Shown: positions 1-8,628 of the stretch, piece after piece | Numbering within the stretch: the first letter of the stretch is position 1 | Layout of the letters: each line of letters begins with the position of its first letter | DNA from: an uncultured Acetobacteraceae bacterium | GTDB lineage: Bacteria > Pseudomonadota > Alphaproteobacteria > Acetobacterales > Acetobacteraceae | Direction of reading: 5' to 3' | Assembly (NCBI GenBank): GCA_903918195.1 | Contig: CAIXDS010000099.1 | Span: 27,787 to 91,786 of the forward strand | Length of the DNA: 64,000 bases | Translations under genes and position numbers: made by a program | Notes under the pieces: model-generated | Database searches by the model: none | What the model saw: the letters and a program-made list of their open reading frames with translations, nothing else | Told to the model about the DNA's origin: nothing

Positions 1-21
1 CCACGCCAGAGGAGGACCGCC

Positions 22-1500
22 ATGGTCAACCCCATCTCGCCGTTTCCGCTCAAGGACCCGACGCTGTTCCGTCAGGCCAACTTCATCGATGGCAAGTGGC
101 TCGAGGCCGACAGCGGCAAGACCATCGTGGTGAAGAACCCCGCCACCGGCGAGGCGATCGGCGCGGTGCCCGCCATGGGCACCGCCGAAACCCGCCGCGC
201 CATCGACGCCGCCTATCGCGCCCAGCCGGCCTGGCGGGCGCACACCGCCAAGGAACGCGCCGCGATCCTGCGCCGGCTGAACGACCTGATGCTGGCCAAC
301 GCCGAGGACCTGGCGGTCATCATGACCGCCGAGCAGGGCAAGCCGCTGGCCGAGAGCCGTGGCGAGATCGCCTATGCCGCGAGCTTCCTCGAATGGTTCG
401 CCGAGGAGGGCAAGCGCGTCTACGGCGACACCATTCCGCAGAACGCCCGCGGCCGGCGCATCATCGTGCAGAAGGAGCCGATCGGCGTGTTCGCCTCGAT
501 CACGCCGTGGAATTTCCCCAGCGCCATGATCACCCGCAAGACCGGCCCGGGCTGGGCGGCCGGCTGCACCGGCGTCATCCGCCCGGCCAGCCAGACCCCG
601 TTTTCCGCCATCGCCATCGCCGTGCTGGCCGAGCGGGCTGGCTTCCCGGCGGGCGTGTGCAACGTCATCACCGGACCGTCGGGCGATATCGGGGCAGAAC
701 TTACCTCCAGCCCACTGGTGCGCAAGATCACCTTCACCGGTTCGACCGAGGTGGGGGCCAAGCTGCTGGCCATGTGCGCGCCGACGATCAAGAAGACCAG
801 CATGGAACTGGGCGGCAACGCGCCCTTCATCGTGTTCGACGATGCCGACCTCGACGCCGCCGTGCAGGGGGCGATGGTCAGCAAATACCGCAACACCGGC
901 CAGACCTGCGTCTGCGCCAACCGACTGCTGGTGCAGGACTCGGTCTATGACGCCTTCGCTGCCAAGCTGAAGGCCGCGGTCGAGCAGCTCAAGGTCGGCA
1001 ACGGCATGGAGGAGGGCGTCACCCAGGGCCCGCTGATCAACGCCGATGCAGTGGCGAAGGTGGAGGAGCACATCGCCGACGCGCTCAGCCGCGGCGCCAC
1101 CATCGTCACCGGCGGGCAGCGCCACGCCCGTGGCGGTTCCTTCTTCCAGCCCACCCTGCTGGCCAATGTGCCGACCGACGCGCTGATTTTCCGTGAGGAA
1201 ACCTTCGGCCCGGTGGCGCCGCTGTTCCGCTTCCACACCGAGGAGGAGGCGATCCGGCTGGCCAATGACACCGAATTCGGCCTGGCCGCGTATTTCTATG
1301 CCCGCGATGTCGGCCGCGTCTTCCGGGTCGCCGAGGCGCTGGAATACGGCATCATCGGCGTCAACGAGGGCATCATCTCCACCGAGGTCGCCCCGTTCGG
1401 CGGGGTGAAGTCCTCCGGCCTCGGCCGCGAGGGTTCAAAATACGGCATCGAGGAATATATGGAGATCAAATACATCGCCCTGGGTGGCATCGGCGCCTGA
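22..1500 (+). CDS. gabD: NAD(P)-dependent succinate-semialdehyde dehydrogenase
   Basis: Aldehyde dehydrogenase superfamily protein of 492 aa, the usual GabD length. It oxidises succinate semialdehyde to succinate, the last step of the GABA shunt, in the cytoplasm. Visible motifs are the TPWNFP cofactor-site block (about residue 161), the general-base Glu in MELGGNAPF (E262) and the catalytic Cys in GQTCVCANR (C296). The lysine of the usual KPA cofactor motif reads as Arg here (VIRPASQTPFS, about 185-195). An aggaggac ribosome site lies just ahead of the ATG. Other aldehyde substrates such as glutarate semialdehyde are possible; the family assignment is secure. Confidence 0.93.
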   Translation: MVNPISPFPLKDPTLFRQANFIDGKWLEADSGKTIVVKNPATGEAIGAVPAMGTAETRRAIDAAYRAQPAWRAHTAKERAAILRRLNDLMLANAEDLAVIMTAEQGKPLAESRGEIAYAASFLEWFAEEGKRVYGDTIPQNARGRRIIVQKEPIGVFASITPWNFPSAMITRKTGPGWAAGCTGVIRPASQTPFSAIAIAVLAERAGFPAGVCNVITGPSGDIGAELTSSPLVRKITFTGSTEVGAKLLAMCAPTIKKTSMELGGNAPFIVFDDADLDAAVQGAMVSKYRNTGQTCVCANRLLVQDSVYDAFAAKLKAAVEQLKVGNGMEEGVTQGPLINADAVAKVEEHIADALSRGATIVTGGQRHARGGSFFQPTLLANVPTDALIFREETFGPVAPLFRFHTEEEAIRLANDTEFGLAAYFYARDVGRVFRVAEALEYGIIGVNEGIISTEVAPFGGVKSSGLGREGSKYGIEEYMEIKYIALGGIGA

Positions 1501-1605
1501 CACGGCGCCAAGTATAGCCACCTCCCATTATGTGGGAGAGGGGTGGGGGTGGGGGCCGCCGTGCACCTCCGCCCTCGACCTTTCGCCACGGATGCGAGGC
1601 CAGTG

Positions 1606-3045
1606 ATGCCCTACGATTTCGACCTTTTCGTCATCGGTGGCGGGTCCGGCGGCGTGCGCTGTGCCCGCATCGCCGCTGGCCACGGCGCCCGCGTGGCGGT
1701 GGCCGAGGAGCGCTTTTGGGGCGGCACCTGCGTCAACGTCGGCTGCGTGCCGAAGAAGCTCATGGTCATGGCCGCGGAGTACGGCATGGCCGCGCAGGAC
1801 AGCCATGGCTTTGGCTGGGATGCCGTGCCGGTGCAGCACCACTGGGCGGCGCTGATCGCTGCCAAGGACCGCGAAGTCGGCCGGCTGAACGGCATCTACC
1901 GCCGCCTGCTGGACGGCTCCGGCTGCACCGTGTTCGAGACCCGCGCGACGTTTCTGGATGCCCACACGCTCGACGTGGGCGGCCAGCGGGTGACCGCTGA
2001 CCGAATCGTGATCGCCACTGGCGGCCGCCCGGTACGTCCCGATTTTCCGGGCGCCGGGCACGCTATCGTCTCCGATGACGCGTTCGCTCTGCCGGACCTG
2101 CCGCGTCACATTGTCCTGCTCGGCGGCGGCTACATCGCCGTTGAGTTCGCCGGGATTTTTGCCGGCCTTGGCGCCAAGGTGGATCTCGTCTACCGGCAGC
2201 CTCTGCCGCTGCGCGGCTTCGACCAGGACCTGCGCACGGCACTCGCCGAGTCAATGGCGGCAAGCGGCATCCGCCTGCACCCCTGCGCCAGCATCGTCTC
2301 GGTGGTGGAGGGCTGCGGGTCGAAGCTGGTGGCGCTGTCGAACGGCAGGGTGCTGCACGCCGATCTGGTGTTCACCGCCATCGGCCGCCGGCCCCACACC
2401 GCCGGGCTTGGCCTGGCGCAGGCCGGCGTTGCTACCGACGGGTCAGGTGCGGTGTGCGTGCACGGCCAGGCCGAGACCTCGGTGCCCAATATCTTCGCCA
2501 TTGGCGATGTCACCGACCGGCTGAACCTGACGCCGGTGGCGATCGCCGAGGGGCATTCGCTGGCCGAGCGCCTGTTCGGGGCCGGTCCGCGCGACTGGGC
2601 GCTCGATGCGGTGGCCACCGCGGTGTTTTCCTCTCCCCCGATCGCCACGGTGGGCCTTACCGAGGCCGAGGCGGCGGCGCGCGGTCCGGCCGACATCTAC
2701 CTCACCCGCTTCACGCCGATGCGTCACATCCTGTCCTGCCGGGCGCGCAAGACATTGATGAAGCTGGTGGTGTGCCAACAGACCCAGCGCGTGCTGGGGG
2801 CGCACATGCTGGGCGAGGACGCGCCGGAGATCGTCCAGGGCCTGTCCATCGCCATCAACTGCGGCGCCACCAAGCCGGATTTCGACCGCACCGTGGGCAT
2901 CCATCCCACCGCCGCCGAGGAGTTCGTCACCCTGCGCACCCGCACCCGCGTCGCCCTGGCGCCAACGGTCGAGGAGATCGACGCCGAGGGCACGCCTGCA
3001 GACCTGATGGGTGCGGCCGAGATGGGGGTCGGGGCGGCCGAGTAA
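1606..3045 (+). CDS. gor: glutathione-disulfide reductase
   Basis: FAD-dependent pyridine nucleotide-disulfide oxidoreductase that reduces GSSG with NADPH in the cytoplasm. The N-terminal GGGSGG dinucleotide motif is followed by the redox-active CVNVGCVPKK box, a central GGGYIAVEFAG NADPH-binding motif, the FAD motif ending in FAIGDVTD, and the C-terminal HPTAAEE with the catalytic His of the partner subunit. The reading frame is open from 1543, but the ATG at 1606 directly precedes the conserved N terminus (MPYDFDLFVIGGG). The gene lies about 100 bp downstream of gabD and ends in a palindromic repeat. The dimerisation domain is intact, so mercuric or lipoamide reductase is unlikely. Confidence 0.93.
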   Translation: MPYDFDLFVIGGGSGGVRCARIAAGHGARVAVAEERFWGGTCVNVGCVPKKLMVMAAEYGMAAQDSHGFGWDAVPVQHHWAALIAAKDREVGRLNGIYRRLLDGSGCTVFETRATFLDAHTLDVGGQRVTADRIVIATGGRPVRPDFPGAGHAIVSDDAFALPDLPRHIVLLGGGYIAVEFAGIFAGLGAKVDLVYRQPLPLRGFDQDLRTALAESMAASGIRLHPCASIVSVVEGCGSKLVALSNGRVLHADLVFTAIGRRPHTAGLGLAQAGVATDGSGAVCVHGQAETSVPNIFAIGDVTDRLNLTPVAIAEGHSLAERLFGAGPRDWALDAVATAVFSSPPIATVGLTEAEAAARGPADIYLTRFTPMRHILSCRARKTLMKLVVCQQTQRVLGAHMLGEDAPEIVQGLSIAINCGATKPDFDRTVGIHPTAAEEFVTLRTRTRVALAPTVEEIDAEGTPADLMGAAEMGVGAAE

Positions 3046-3109
3046 GGAAGGCCAGGGCTCTGCCCTGGACCCGCCAAGGGCCGAGAGGCCCTTGGACCCC
3101 ATCACTTGG
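3046..3109. repeat. dispersed GC-rich palindromic intergenic repeat, copy 1
   Basis: Two nested hairpins lie directly after the gor stop: CCAGGGCTCTGCCCTGG and AAGGGCCGAGAGGCCCTT. The same words recur at 18150, 36647, 45849, 54512, 62405 and 63868. Its place at a gene end suggests a role in mRNA 3' ends or simply a REP-like family. No protein is supported here. Confidence 0.8.
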
Positions 3110-3198
3110 CCGCACCAGTAGCCAACCGACCCCATTCGGGGGATAACCACCGCCGTCGCCCGGCCGGACCGTGTTCGCCCGGGCCAGGAGCCCCTGCG

Positions 3199-4584
3199 AT
3201 GCCGACCACCTGGACCCCCGATTCCTGGCGCAGCCGTCCGATCCGTCAGGTACCCGCCTATCCCGACCTGGCGAAACTCGCCGCCGTCGAGGAGAAATTG
3301 CGCCGCTATCCCCCGCTGGTCTTTGCCGGCGAGGTGCGCCGGCTGAAGGCCGCCCTGGCCCGCGCCGCCGACGGCCGCGCTTTCGTGCTGCAGGGCGGCG
3401 ACTGCGCCGAAAGTTTTCAGGATTTCACCGCCAATATCATCCGCGACACGTTCCGCGTGCTGCTGCAGATGTCGGTGGTGCTCACCTTCGGCGCCTCGCT
3501 GCCGGTGGTGAAGCTCGGCCGCATGGCCGGCCAGTTCGCCAAGCCGCGCTCGTCGGACACCGATACCCGCGACGGCCAGACGCTGCCCACCTACCGCGGC
3601 GACATCGTCAACGGCGCCGAGTTCACGGCGGAAGCCCGCGTGCCCGATCCCACGCGCATGGAAACCGGCTATTTCCAGTCCGCCGGCACGCTCAACCTGC
3701 TGCGTGCCTTCGCCACCGGCGGCTATGCTGACCTGCACGAGGTGCATCGCTGGAACCTCGGCTTCGTCGCCCGCTCGCCGCTGATCGAGCGCTACCAGAC
3801 CCTGGCCCACCGCATCGACGAGACGCTGGCCTTCATGTCGGCCTGCGGCATCTCGTCGGCCACCACGCCGCAGATCCGCGAGACCGATTTCTTCACCAGC
3901 CACGAGGCGCTGCTGCTGCCGTACGAACAGGCGCTGACCCGCGTTGATTCCACCTCCGGCGACTGGTACGCCTGCTCGGCGCATTTCCTCTGGATCGGCG
4001 ACCGCACCCGCCAGCCGGACGGGGCGCATGTCGAGTTCATGCGCGGGGTGAAGAACCCGATTGGGTTGAAGGTCGGCCCCAGCACCCCGATTGAGGACCT
4101 GCTGCGCCTGATCGACATCCTCAACCCGGACGACGAGCCGGGGCGCCTGACCCTGATCGCCCGCATGGGGGCCGACAAGGTCGAGCGCGTGCTGCCGCCT
4201 TTGGTGCGGGCGGTACGACGGGAAGGCCGCCGCGTGGTCTGGGTCTGCGACCCGATGCACGGCAACACGATCGCGTCGAATGCCGGCCTCAAGACGCGCA
4301 GCTTCGATGCCATCCTGGCCGAGGTGCGCGGCTTCTTCGATGTCCACGCGGCCGAGGGCAGCTGGGCCGGCGGCGTGCATGTGGAAATGACCGGCCACGA
4401 GGTGACCGAGTGCATCGGCGGCGCGCACGGGCTGACCATGATGGATTTGGGCGAGCGCTACGAGACCTTCTGCGACCCGCGCCTGAACGCCGAGCAGTCG
4501 CTCGAACTGGCGTTTCTGGTCGCCGAGGAGCTGACCGCCCGCCGCCTGCCGCTGGACCGGAGCCCGGCGGTGGCGGCGCAGTAG
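3199..4584 (+). CDS. aroG: 3-deoxy-7-phosphoheptulonate synthase, class II
   Basis: Plant-type (class II) DAHP synthase of 461 aa that condenses phosphoenolpyruvate and erythrose 4-phosphate as the first committed step of the shikimate pathway. Diagnostic blocks are [34 protein letters not shown] and GGVHVEMTG. The ATG at 3199 ([10 protein letters not shown]) has GGAG about 10 nt upstream and fits the family N terminus; the in-frame extension to 3106 runs through the intergenic region and is unlikely to be translated. pncB starts 6 bp after the stop, so the two are probably cotranscribed. No type I DAHP synthase is in the window. Confidence 0.94.
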   Translation: MPTTWTPDSWRSRPIRQVPAYPDLAKLAAVEEKLRRYPPLVFAGEVRRLKAALARAADGRAFVLQGGDCAESFQDFTANIIRDTFRVLLQMSVVLTFGASLPVVKLGRMAGQFAKPRSSDTDTRDGQTLPTYRGDIVNGAEFTAEARVPDPTRMETGYFQSAGTLNLLRAFATGGYADLHEVHRWNLGFVARSPLIERYQTLAHRIDETLAFMSACGISSATTPQIRETDFFTSHEALLLPYEQALTRVDSTSGDWYACSAHFLWIGDRTRQPDGAHVEFMRGVKNPIGLKVGPSTPIEDLLRLIDILNPDDEPGRLTLIARMGADKVERVLPPLVRAVRREGRRVVWVCDPMHGNTIASNAGLKTRSFDAILAEVRGFFDVHAAEGSWAGGVHVEMTGHEVTECIGGAHGLTMMDLGERYETFCDPRLNAEQSLELAFLVAEELTARRLPLDRSPAVAAQ

Positions 4585-4590
4585 GCGGCG

Positions 4591-5769
4591 ATGTCCGCGC
4601 CGGGAGGGGAGGGCGGTGACGCGGCGGCCCTGGCGGCCGACATCGCCGCGCGCACCGACGCCTATTTCAACCGCACCCGCGCCATCGTGCAGCGCTATGG
4701 CGACAAGCAGGTCACCTACGCCGTGTTCCTGCGCCGGCCGGTCATTTCCGCGCCCCGGCTGATGCTGGACTGGCTCGCGGCCGTCGCGGCGGCGCGCGCC
4801 ACCAGCTTCGACTGCGACCTGATGTATCCGGAGGGCAGTTGGGTCGGTGCCGGCGAGCCGCTGGTCACCATCACCGGCAGCCTGGCCATGCTCTCCGACC
4901 TGGAGACGCTGGCGCTGCAGAAGGTCGGCCCGGCTTGCGTGGCCGCCCATAACGCCTACCAGATGTGCCTCGCCTTGCCCGCGGTCGCCTTCCTGGCCAT
5001 GGACGCGCGCCACTGCGCCGGCGCCGAGATGCAGGACATGATGGCCTATGCCGCCGCGGTCGGCGGCACCGCGGCGCAGGCCGAAGGTGCGCGCGGCTTC
5101 GTCGGCAACGCCAATGACGGCACGGCGCACTGGTTCGGTGGCGAGGCGCCGCGCGGCCGGGGCACCATGCCGCATTCGCTGATCGGCTATGCCGGATCGA
5201 CCGTGCGCGCCGCGGAGATGTTCCACGCGACGTTTCCGGACGAGGCGCTGACCGTTCTGGTTGATTATTTCGGCCGCGAGATCACCGACGGTATCGCCTC
5301 TTGCCGCCGCTTCGCAGCACTTGCCGCCCAGGGCCGCCTGTCGCTGCGGCTGGACACGCATGGCGGGCGCTTCCTGGAGGGGCTGGACCCGGCCGAAAGC
5401 TACGCCGTGCTGGAGCGCCACGCCCCCGGGGCGATCCGCCGCTATCGCAGCGAGACCGAATTGCGTTTCCTGGTCGGCACCGGCGTCTCGGCCGCCGCCA
5501 TCTGGCGGATGCGCGAGGCGCTGGACGCGGCCGGTTTCCCGGCGGTGAAGATCGTCGCCTCCTCCGGCTTCGGCGTGGACAAATGCCGGGTGATGGCGGA
5601 TGCGAAGGCGCCGATCGATGTCGTCGGCACCGGCAGCTTCATCCCGGATGCCTGGCACGAAACCTACGCCACGGCCGACATCATCGATTACGACGGCGTG
5701 CCGATGGTCAAGCTCGGCCGCGAATTCCTGCTGCGGCGCAACGGCGCGCGCAGGAAGGCGGGCGGCTGA
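4591..5769 (+). CDS. pncB: nicotinate phosphoribosyltransferase
   Basis: 392-aa enzyme of the Preiss-Handler NAD salvage route, converting nicotinate and PRPP to nicotinate mononucleotide. The N-terminal block TDAYFNRTRAIVQRYGDKQV and the C-terminal phosphate-binding region VKIVASSGFGVDKC followed by DVVGTGSF are characteristic of this family. The ATG at 4591 follows the aroG stop by 6 bp. NAD synthetase (nadE) lies 0.8 kb downstream on the same strand, with two small genes between them, so the NAD function of the neighbourhood is consistent. Confidence 0.92.
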   Translation: MSAPGGEGGDAAALAADIAARTDAYFNRTRAIVQRYGDKQVTYAVFLRRPVISAPRLMLDWLAAVAAARATSFDCDLMYPEGSWVGAGEPLVTITGSLAMLSDLETLALQKVGPACVAAHNAYQMCLALPAVAFLAMDARHCAGAEMQDMMAYAAAVGGTAAQAEGARGFVGNANDGTAHWFGGEAPRGRGTMPHSLIGYAGSTVRAAEMFHATFPDEALTVLVDYFGREITDGIASCRRFAALAAQGRLSLRLDTHGGRFLEGLDPAESYAVLERHAPGAIRRYRSETELRFLVGTGVSAAAIWRMREALDAAGFPAVKIVASSGFGVDKCRVMADAKAPIDVVGTGSFIPDAWHETYATADIIDYDGVPMVKLGREFLLRRNGARRKAGG

Positions 5770-5807
5770 GCCGTTCATCCTATTGATCTTTGCAAGTAAC
5801 GGATACC

Positions 5808-6083
5808 ATGGACGAGCAGGCCGACCGCTACGCAACGTTCCGCAACATCGATTGCGCCGGCAAGGCGCAGCTTGTGATCGACCGGCTGCAGCCATTTCTC
5901 GATGCGGCGGAGAACCCGTTCTGGGCCTATTTCCGCAAGCAGCGGGCGGATGCGCATGCCAAGGGCTTCGATGATTTGAGGGTCTTGCATAATTATCTGC
6001 CAACGCTGCGCGAGTTGCTGGCCGACGCGGACGATATGGAGACGCTGGCGCTGCTCGAGGACCTCGAAGTCACCTGCATGTGA
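5808..6083 (+). CDS. cowN: CowN-like N2-fixation-sustaining protein
   Basis: 91-aa acidic cytoplasmic protein. CowN family members protect nitrogenase activity when carbon monoxide is present. Family-like stretches seen here are RYATFRNIDCAGKA near the N terminus, the central NPFWAYFRKQRADAHAKG and the acidic C-terminal ALLEDLEVTC. The ATG at 5808 is preferred to the in-frame TTG at 5790 because it begins the conserved region. It starts 38 bp after pncB, leaving no room for a large promoter, so readthrough from pncB is likely. No nif genes are in the window. The assignment rests on remembered family sequence and should be checked with a profile search. Confidence 0.75.
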   Translation: MDEQADRYATFRNIDCAGKAQLVIDRLQPFLDAAENPFWAYFRKQRADAHAKGFDDLRVLHNYLPTLRELLADADDMETLALLEDLEVTCM

Positions 6084-6181
6084 AGTGTGCCGGGGCCGAT
6101 TGCGGCTCTGCGGTTGCCGGCTTAACGTTTCAGGCAGGGTTTCATGGGATCACTCCGTTCGTCCCCGGCGGAAACGGAGCC

Positions 6182-6520
6182 ATGGCGAGACCGACGGACG
6201 ATGTCCAGAACTGGATGAACATGTTCCGCTGGATCGTGAAGCTGATCCGCGACGAGTACGAGGTGGACGAGGCAAAGCTCGTCCGCACGGCGGTGCTGGA
6301 GACCGATTGCGGCCTGATGATCGAGGATGTCGAGGCGGTGCTCGGCATCGTTTCGGAAAGCTTCGCCATCAGTTTCCCACCCGGCGCGCTGGATGAGGTG
6401 TTGAAGCTGGAAGAACTGTGCATGCTGGCGGCCTGGCTGAAGGGTCTCTACAAGCGGCCGGTGTTTATTTCTGACACGTTCGAGGCGAGTTGCCGGGCGC
6501 TGAACCCGACCTGCGGGTAA
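6182..6520 (+). CDS. small acyl-carrier-like protein of unknown function
   Basis: 112-aa, largely helical, acidic protein. The stretch VLETDCGLMIEDVEAVLGIV has the spacing of the acyl-carrier-protein helix II region (as in DUF1493-type proteins), but the phosphopantetheine-attachment serine of the DSL motif is absent (GLMIED). If the fold is right, the protein cannot carry a 4'-phosphopantetheine arm at that site. The ATG at 6182 has CGGAG upstream; the frame opens at 6080 but that part lies in the spacer. It sits 98 bp after cowN and 84 bp before nadE. Function is unknown; linkage to cowN is the only clue. Confidence 0.65.
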   Translation: MARPTDDVQNWMNMFRWIVKLIRDEYEVDEAKLVRTAVLETDCGLMIEDVEAVLGIVSESFAISFPPGALDEVLKLEELCMLAAWLKGLYKRPVFISDTFEASCRALNPTCG

Positions 6521-6604
6521 GCCCGTGTCCGACCGGGCAGGGGGGAGTTCGCGCCGTCGCCGCCCCGCGTTGCGCCCGGCCGGAGGAAACCCTAGCCTTC
6601 CTCC

Positions 6605-8269
6605 ATGTCAGACTCGCTCAGGATCGCGCTGGCCCAGATCAACCTGCATGTGGGCGCGGTGCAGGAGAACCTTGCCCGGTTACGCCAGGCCCGCGCGCGG
6701 GGAAAAGCACTCGGCGCCGACCTGGTGGTCACCCCGGAATTCTCCATCGGCGGCTACCCGCCCGAAGACCTCGTGCGCAAGCCGGCCTTCGTCGCCGCCT
6801 GCGAGGCCGCCATCGCCGACCTTGCCGCCGATACGGCCGATGGCGGCCCGGGGCTGATCGTCGGCGGTCCCTGGCGCGACGGCGACAAGCTGTTCAACTG
6901 CGCCTACCTGCTCGACGGCGGCCGCATCGCCGCCCGCCGCGCCAAGCACGAACTGCCCAATTACGGCGTTTTCGACGAAAAGCGCGTGTTCGACCCCGGC
7001 CCCGCCCCCGGCCCGGTGCCGTTCCGCGGCTTTCGGCTCGGCCTCATGGTCTGCGAGGATTGGTGGTATTCTCCGGTCGCGGACACCCTGGCCGAGACCG
7101 GTGCGGAGATGCTGCTTTCCATCAATGGCAGCCCATACGAGGCCGGCAAACAGCAGGCCCGCCTCCAGCTTGCGGTCAGGCGCGTGGTGGAGACCGGTCT
7201 GCCCTTCGTGTTCTGCGCCCAGGTCTGCGGCCAGGACGAACTGGTCTTCGAGGGCGCGAGTTTCGTCCTCAATGCCGACCGCAGCCTCGCCGTGCAGATG
7301 CCCTTCTTCGTGGAGGCGGTCACCCTCACCGAATGGCACCGCGCCGGCGAGCGCTTGGTCTGCGCGCCGCAGCCGCTCACTCCCGAGCCTGACCGGCTCG
7401 ACGGCATCTATCGCGCCATGATGCTGGGGCTGGCCGATTATGTCCGCAAGAACAGGTTTCCCGGCGTTATCCTCGGCCTCTCCGGCGGCATTGACAGCGC
7501 GCTCTCCGCCGCCGTCGCGGTCGATGCGCTCGGAGCGGACAAGGTTCGCACCTTCATGATGCCGAGCCCCTACACCAGCCAGGACAGCCTGGACGATGCG
7601 GCCGGATGCGCCCGTCTGCTCGGCATTGCCTGCGACACGCTGCCGATCACCCCGGCGATGGAGGCATTTTCCGCCGTGCTGGCGCCGGTCTTCGCCGGCC
7701 GCCAGGCCGACATCACGGAAGAGAACGTGCAGTCGCGCGCCCGCGGCCTGATTCTCATGGCGATTTCCAACAAGATCGGCTCGATGCTGCTGACCACCGG
7801 CAACAAAAGCGAGATGTCGGTCGGCTATGCCACCCTCTACGGCGACATGTGCGGCGGCTATTCGGTGCTGAAGGACGTCTACAAGACCACGGTGTTTGAG
7901 CTGTCACGCTGGCGCAATGCCAATTGTCCGGCCGGCGCGCTCGGCCCGGCCGGCCCGGTGATGCCGGAGCGCGTCATCACGAAACCACCGACGGCCGAGC
8001 TGAAACCGAACCAGACCGATCAGGACACGCTGCCCCCCTACGCGGTGCTCGATGCCATCCTGGAAGGGCTGGTGGAGGGCGAGCAGAGCGTGGATGCGCT
8101 GGTGGCGGCCGGGTACGACCGCGCCACGGTGCTGCGCGTATGGCGCATGCTCGACCGCGCTGAGTACAAGCGCCGCCAGGCGCCCCCGGGGGTGAAAATC
8201 ACCCCGCGCGCCTTCGGCCGCGACCGGCGGTACCCTATTACGAATGGCTTCACGGGGCTGGTGTCGTGA
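6605..8269 (+). CDS. nadE: glutamine-dependent NAD+ synthetase
   Basis: 554-aa two-domain enzyme that amidates nicotinate adenine dinucleotide to NAD+. The N-terminal nitrilase-type glutaminase domain (about 1-270) shows the Glu-Lys-Cys triad in TPEFSIGGYPPEDL, RRAKHELPNYGVF and LMVCEDWW. The C-terminal synthetase domain carries the ATP pyrophosphatase P-loop GLSGGIDSAL and the TTGNKSEMSVGY block. The length matches glutamine-dependent forms. The downstream small gene overlaps its stop by 4 bp. With pncB upstream it covers the start and end of nicotinate salvage. Confidence 0.95.
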   Translation: MSDSLRIALAQINLHVGAVQENLARLRQARARGKALGADLVVTPEFSIGGYPPEDLVRKPAFVAACEAAIADLAADTADGGPGLIVGGPWRDGDKLFNCAYLLDGGRIAARRAKHELPNYGVFDEKRVFDPGPAPGPVPFRGFRLGLMVCEDWWYSPVADTLAETGAEMLLSINGSPYEAGKQQARLQLAVRRVVETGLPFVFCAQVCGQDELVFEGASFVLNADRSLAVQMPFFVEAVTLTEWHRAGERLVCAPQPLTPEPDRLDGIYRAMMLGLADYVRKNRFPGVILGLSGGIDSALSAAVAVDALGADKVRTFMMPSPYTSQDSLDDAAGCARLLGIACDTLPITPAMEAFSAVLAPVFAGRQADITEENVQSRARGLILMAISNKIGSMLLTTGNKSEMSVGYATLYGDMCGGYSVLKDVYKTTVFELSRWRNANCPAGALGPAGPVMPERVITKPPTAELKPNQTDQDTLPPYAVLDAILEGLVEGEQSVDALVAAGYDRATVLRVWRMLDRAEYKRRQAPPGVKITPRAFGRDRRYPITNGFTGLVS

Positions 8270-8628
8270 GCGACCTGTTCGCCCCGCCGGGCGGCTGGCG
8301 GGTACGCATCCTCGACCTCTCCGGCGCCTCCCAGGACAACGTCGTCGAGGAAATCGGCGGCTTCCCCACCCTCATGCATGCCAACGCCTTCGCCCGCCGC
8401 TACGTCCGCGACAGCGTCGAGCGCGGCCGCACCGCCGGCGCCTCCGCCCGCGCGGTGCTCGACGCCTGGTTCGCCTGGGGCGAGGATGCCGAAGTGATCG
8501 ACGCCGGCGACCAGGGCTGGCACAGCCGCACCGAATTGCACGACTTCGCCGCCCGCCCCGCCGGCGCCGAGGAACGCGACTGGCGCGCCCTCGACCCGCG
8601 CCGGCAGGATGAGCCGGACCTCCCATGA
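8266..8628 (+). CDS. conserved hypothetical protein between nadE and gltX
   Basis: 120-aa soluble protein with no recognised domain, signal peptide or membrane segment. It begins at a GTG that overlaps the nadE stop by 4 bp and its own stop overlaps the gltX start by 4 bp, so the three genes are probably translationally coupled. The sequence is arginine- and alanine-rich with a central VEEIGGFPTLMHANAFARRY segment that looks helical. Strong coupling argues it is a real gene. The function is not known. Confidence 0.75.
   Translation: MSDLFAPPGGWRVRILDLSGASQDNVVEEIGGFPTLMHANAFARRYVRDSVERGRTAGASARAVLDAWFAWGEDAEVIDAGDQGWHSRTELHDFAARPAGAEERDWRALDPRRQDEPDLP

Noticed and set aside
5782..5796. Possible FNR half-site TTGATCTTTGCAAG before cowN
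   Set aside because: The second half does not match ATCAA and the spacer is only 38 bp, so no operator is claimed.
2443..6003. 1186-aa open frame on the minus strand
   Set aside because: It lies fully antisense to gor, aroG, pncB and cowN, all strongly supported, and its translation is low-complexity Arg/Gly/His-rich. GC-rich antisense frames like this are expected by chance.
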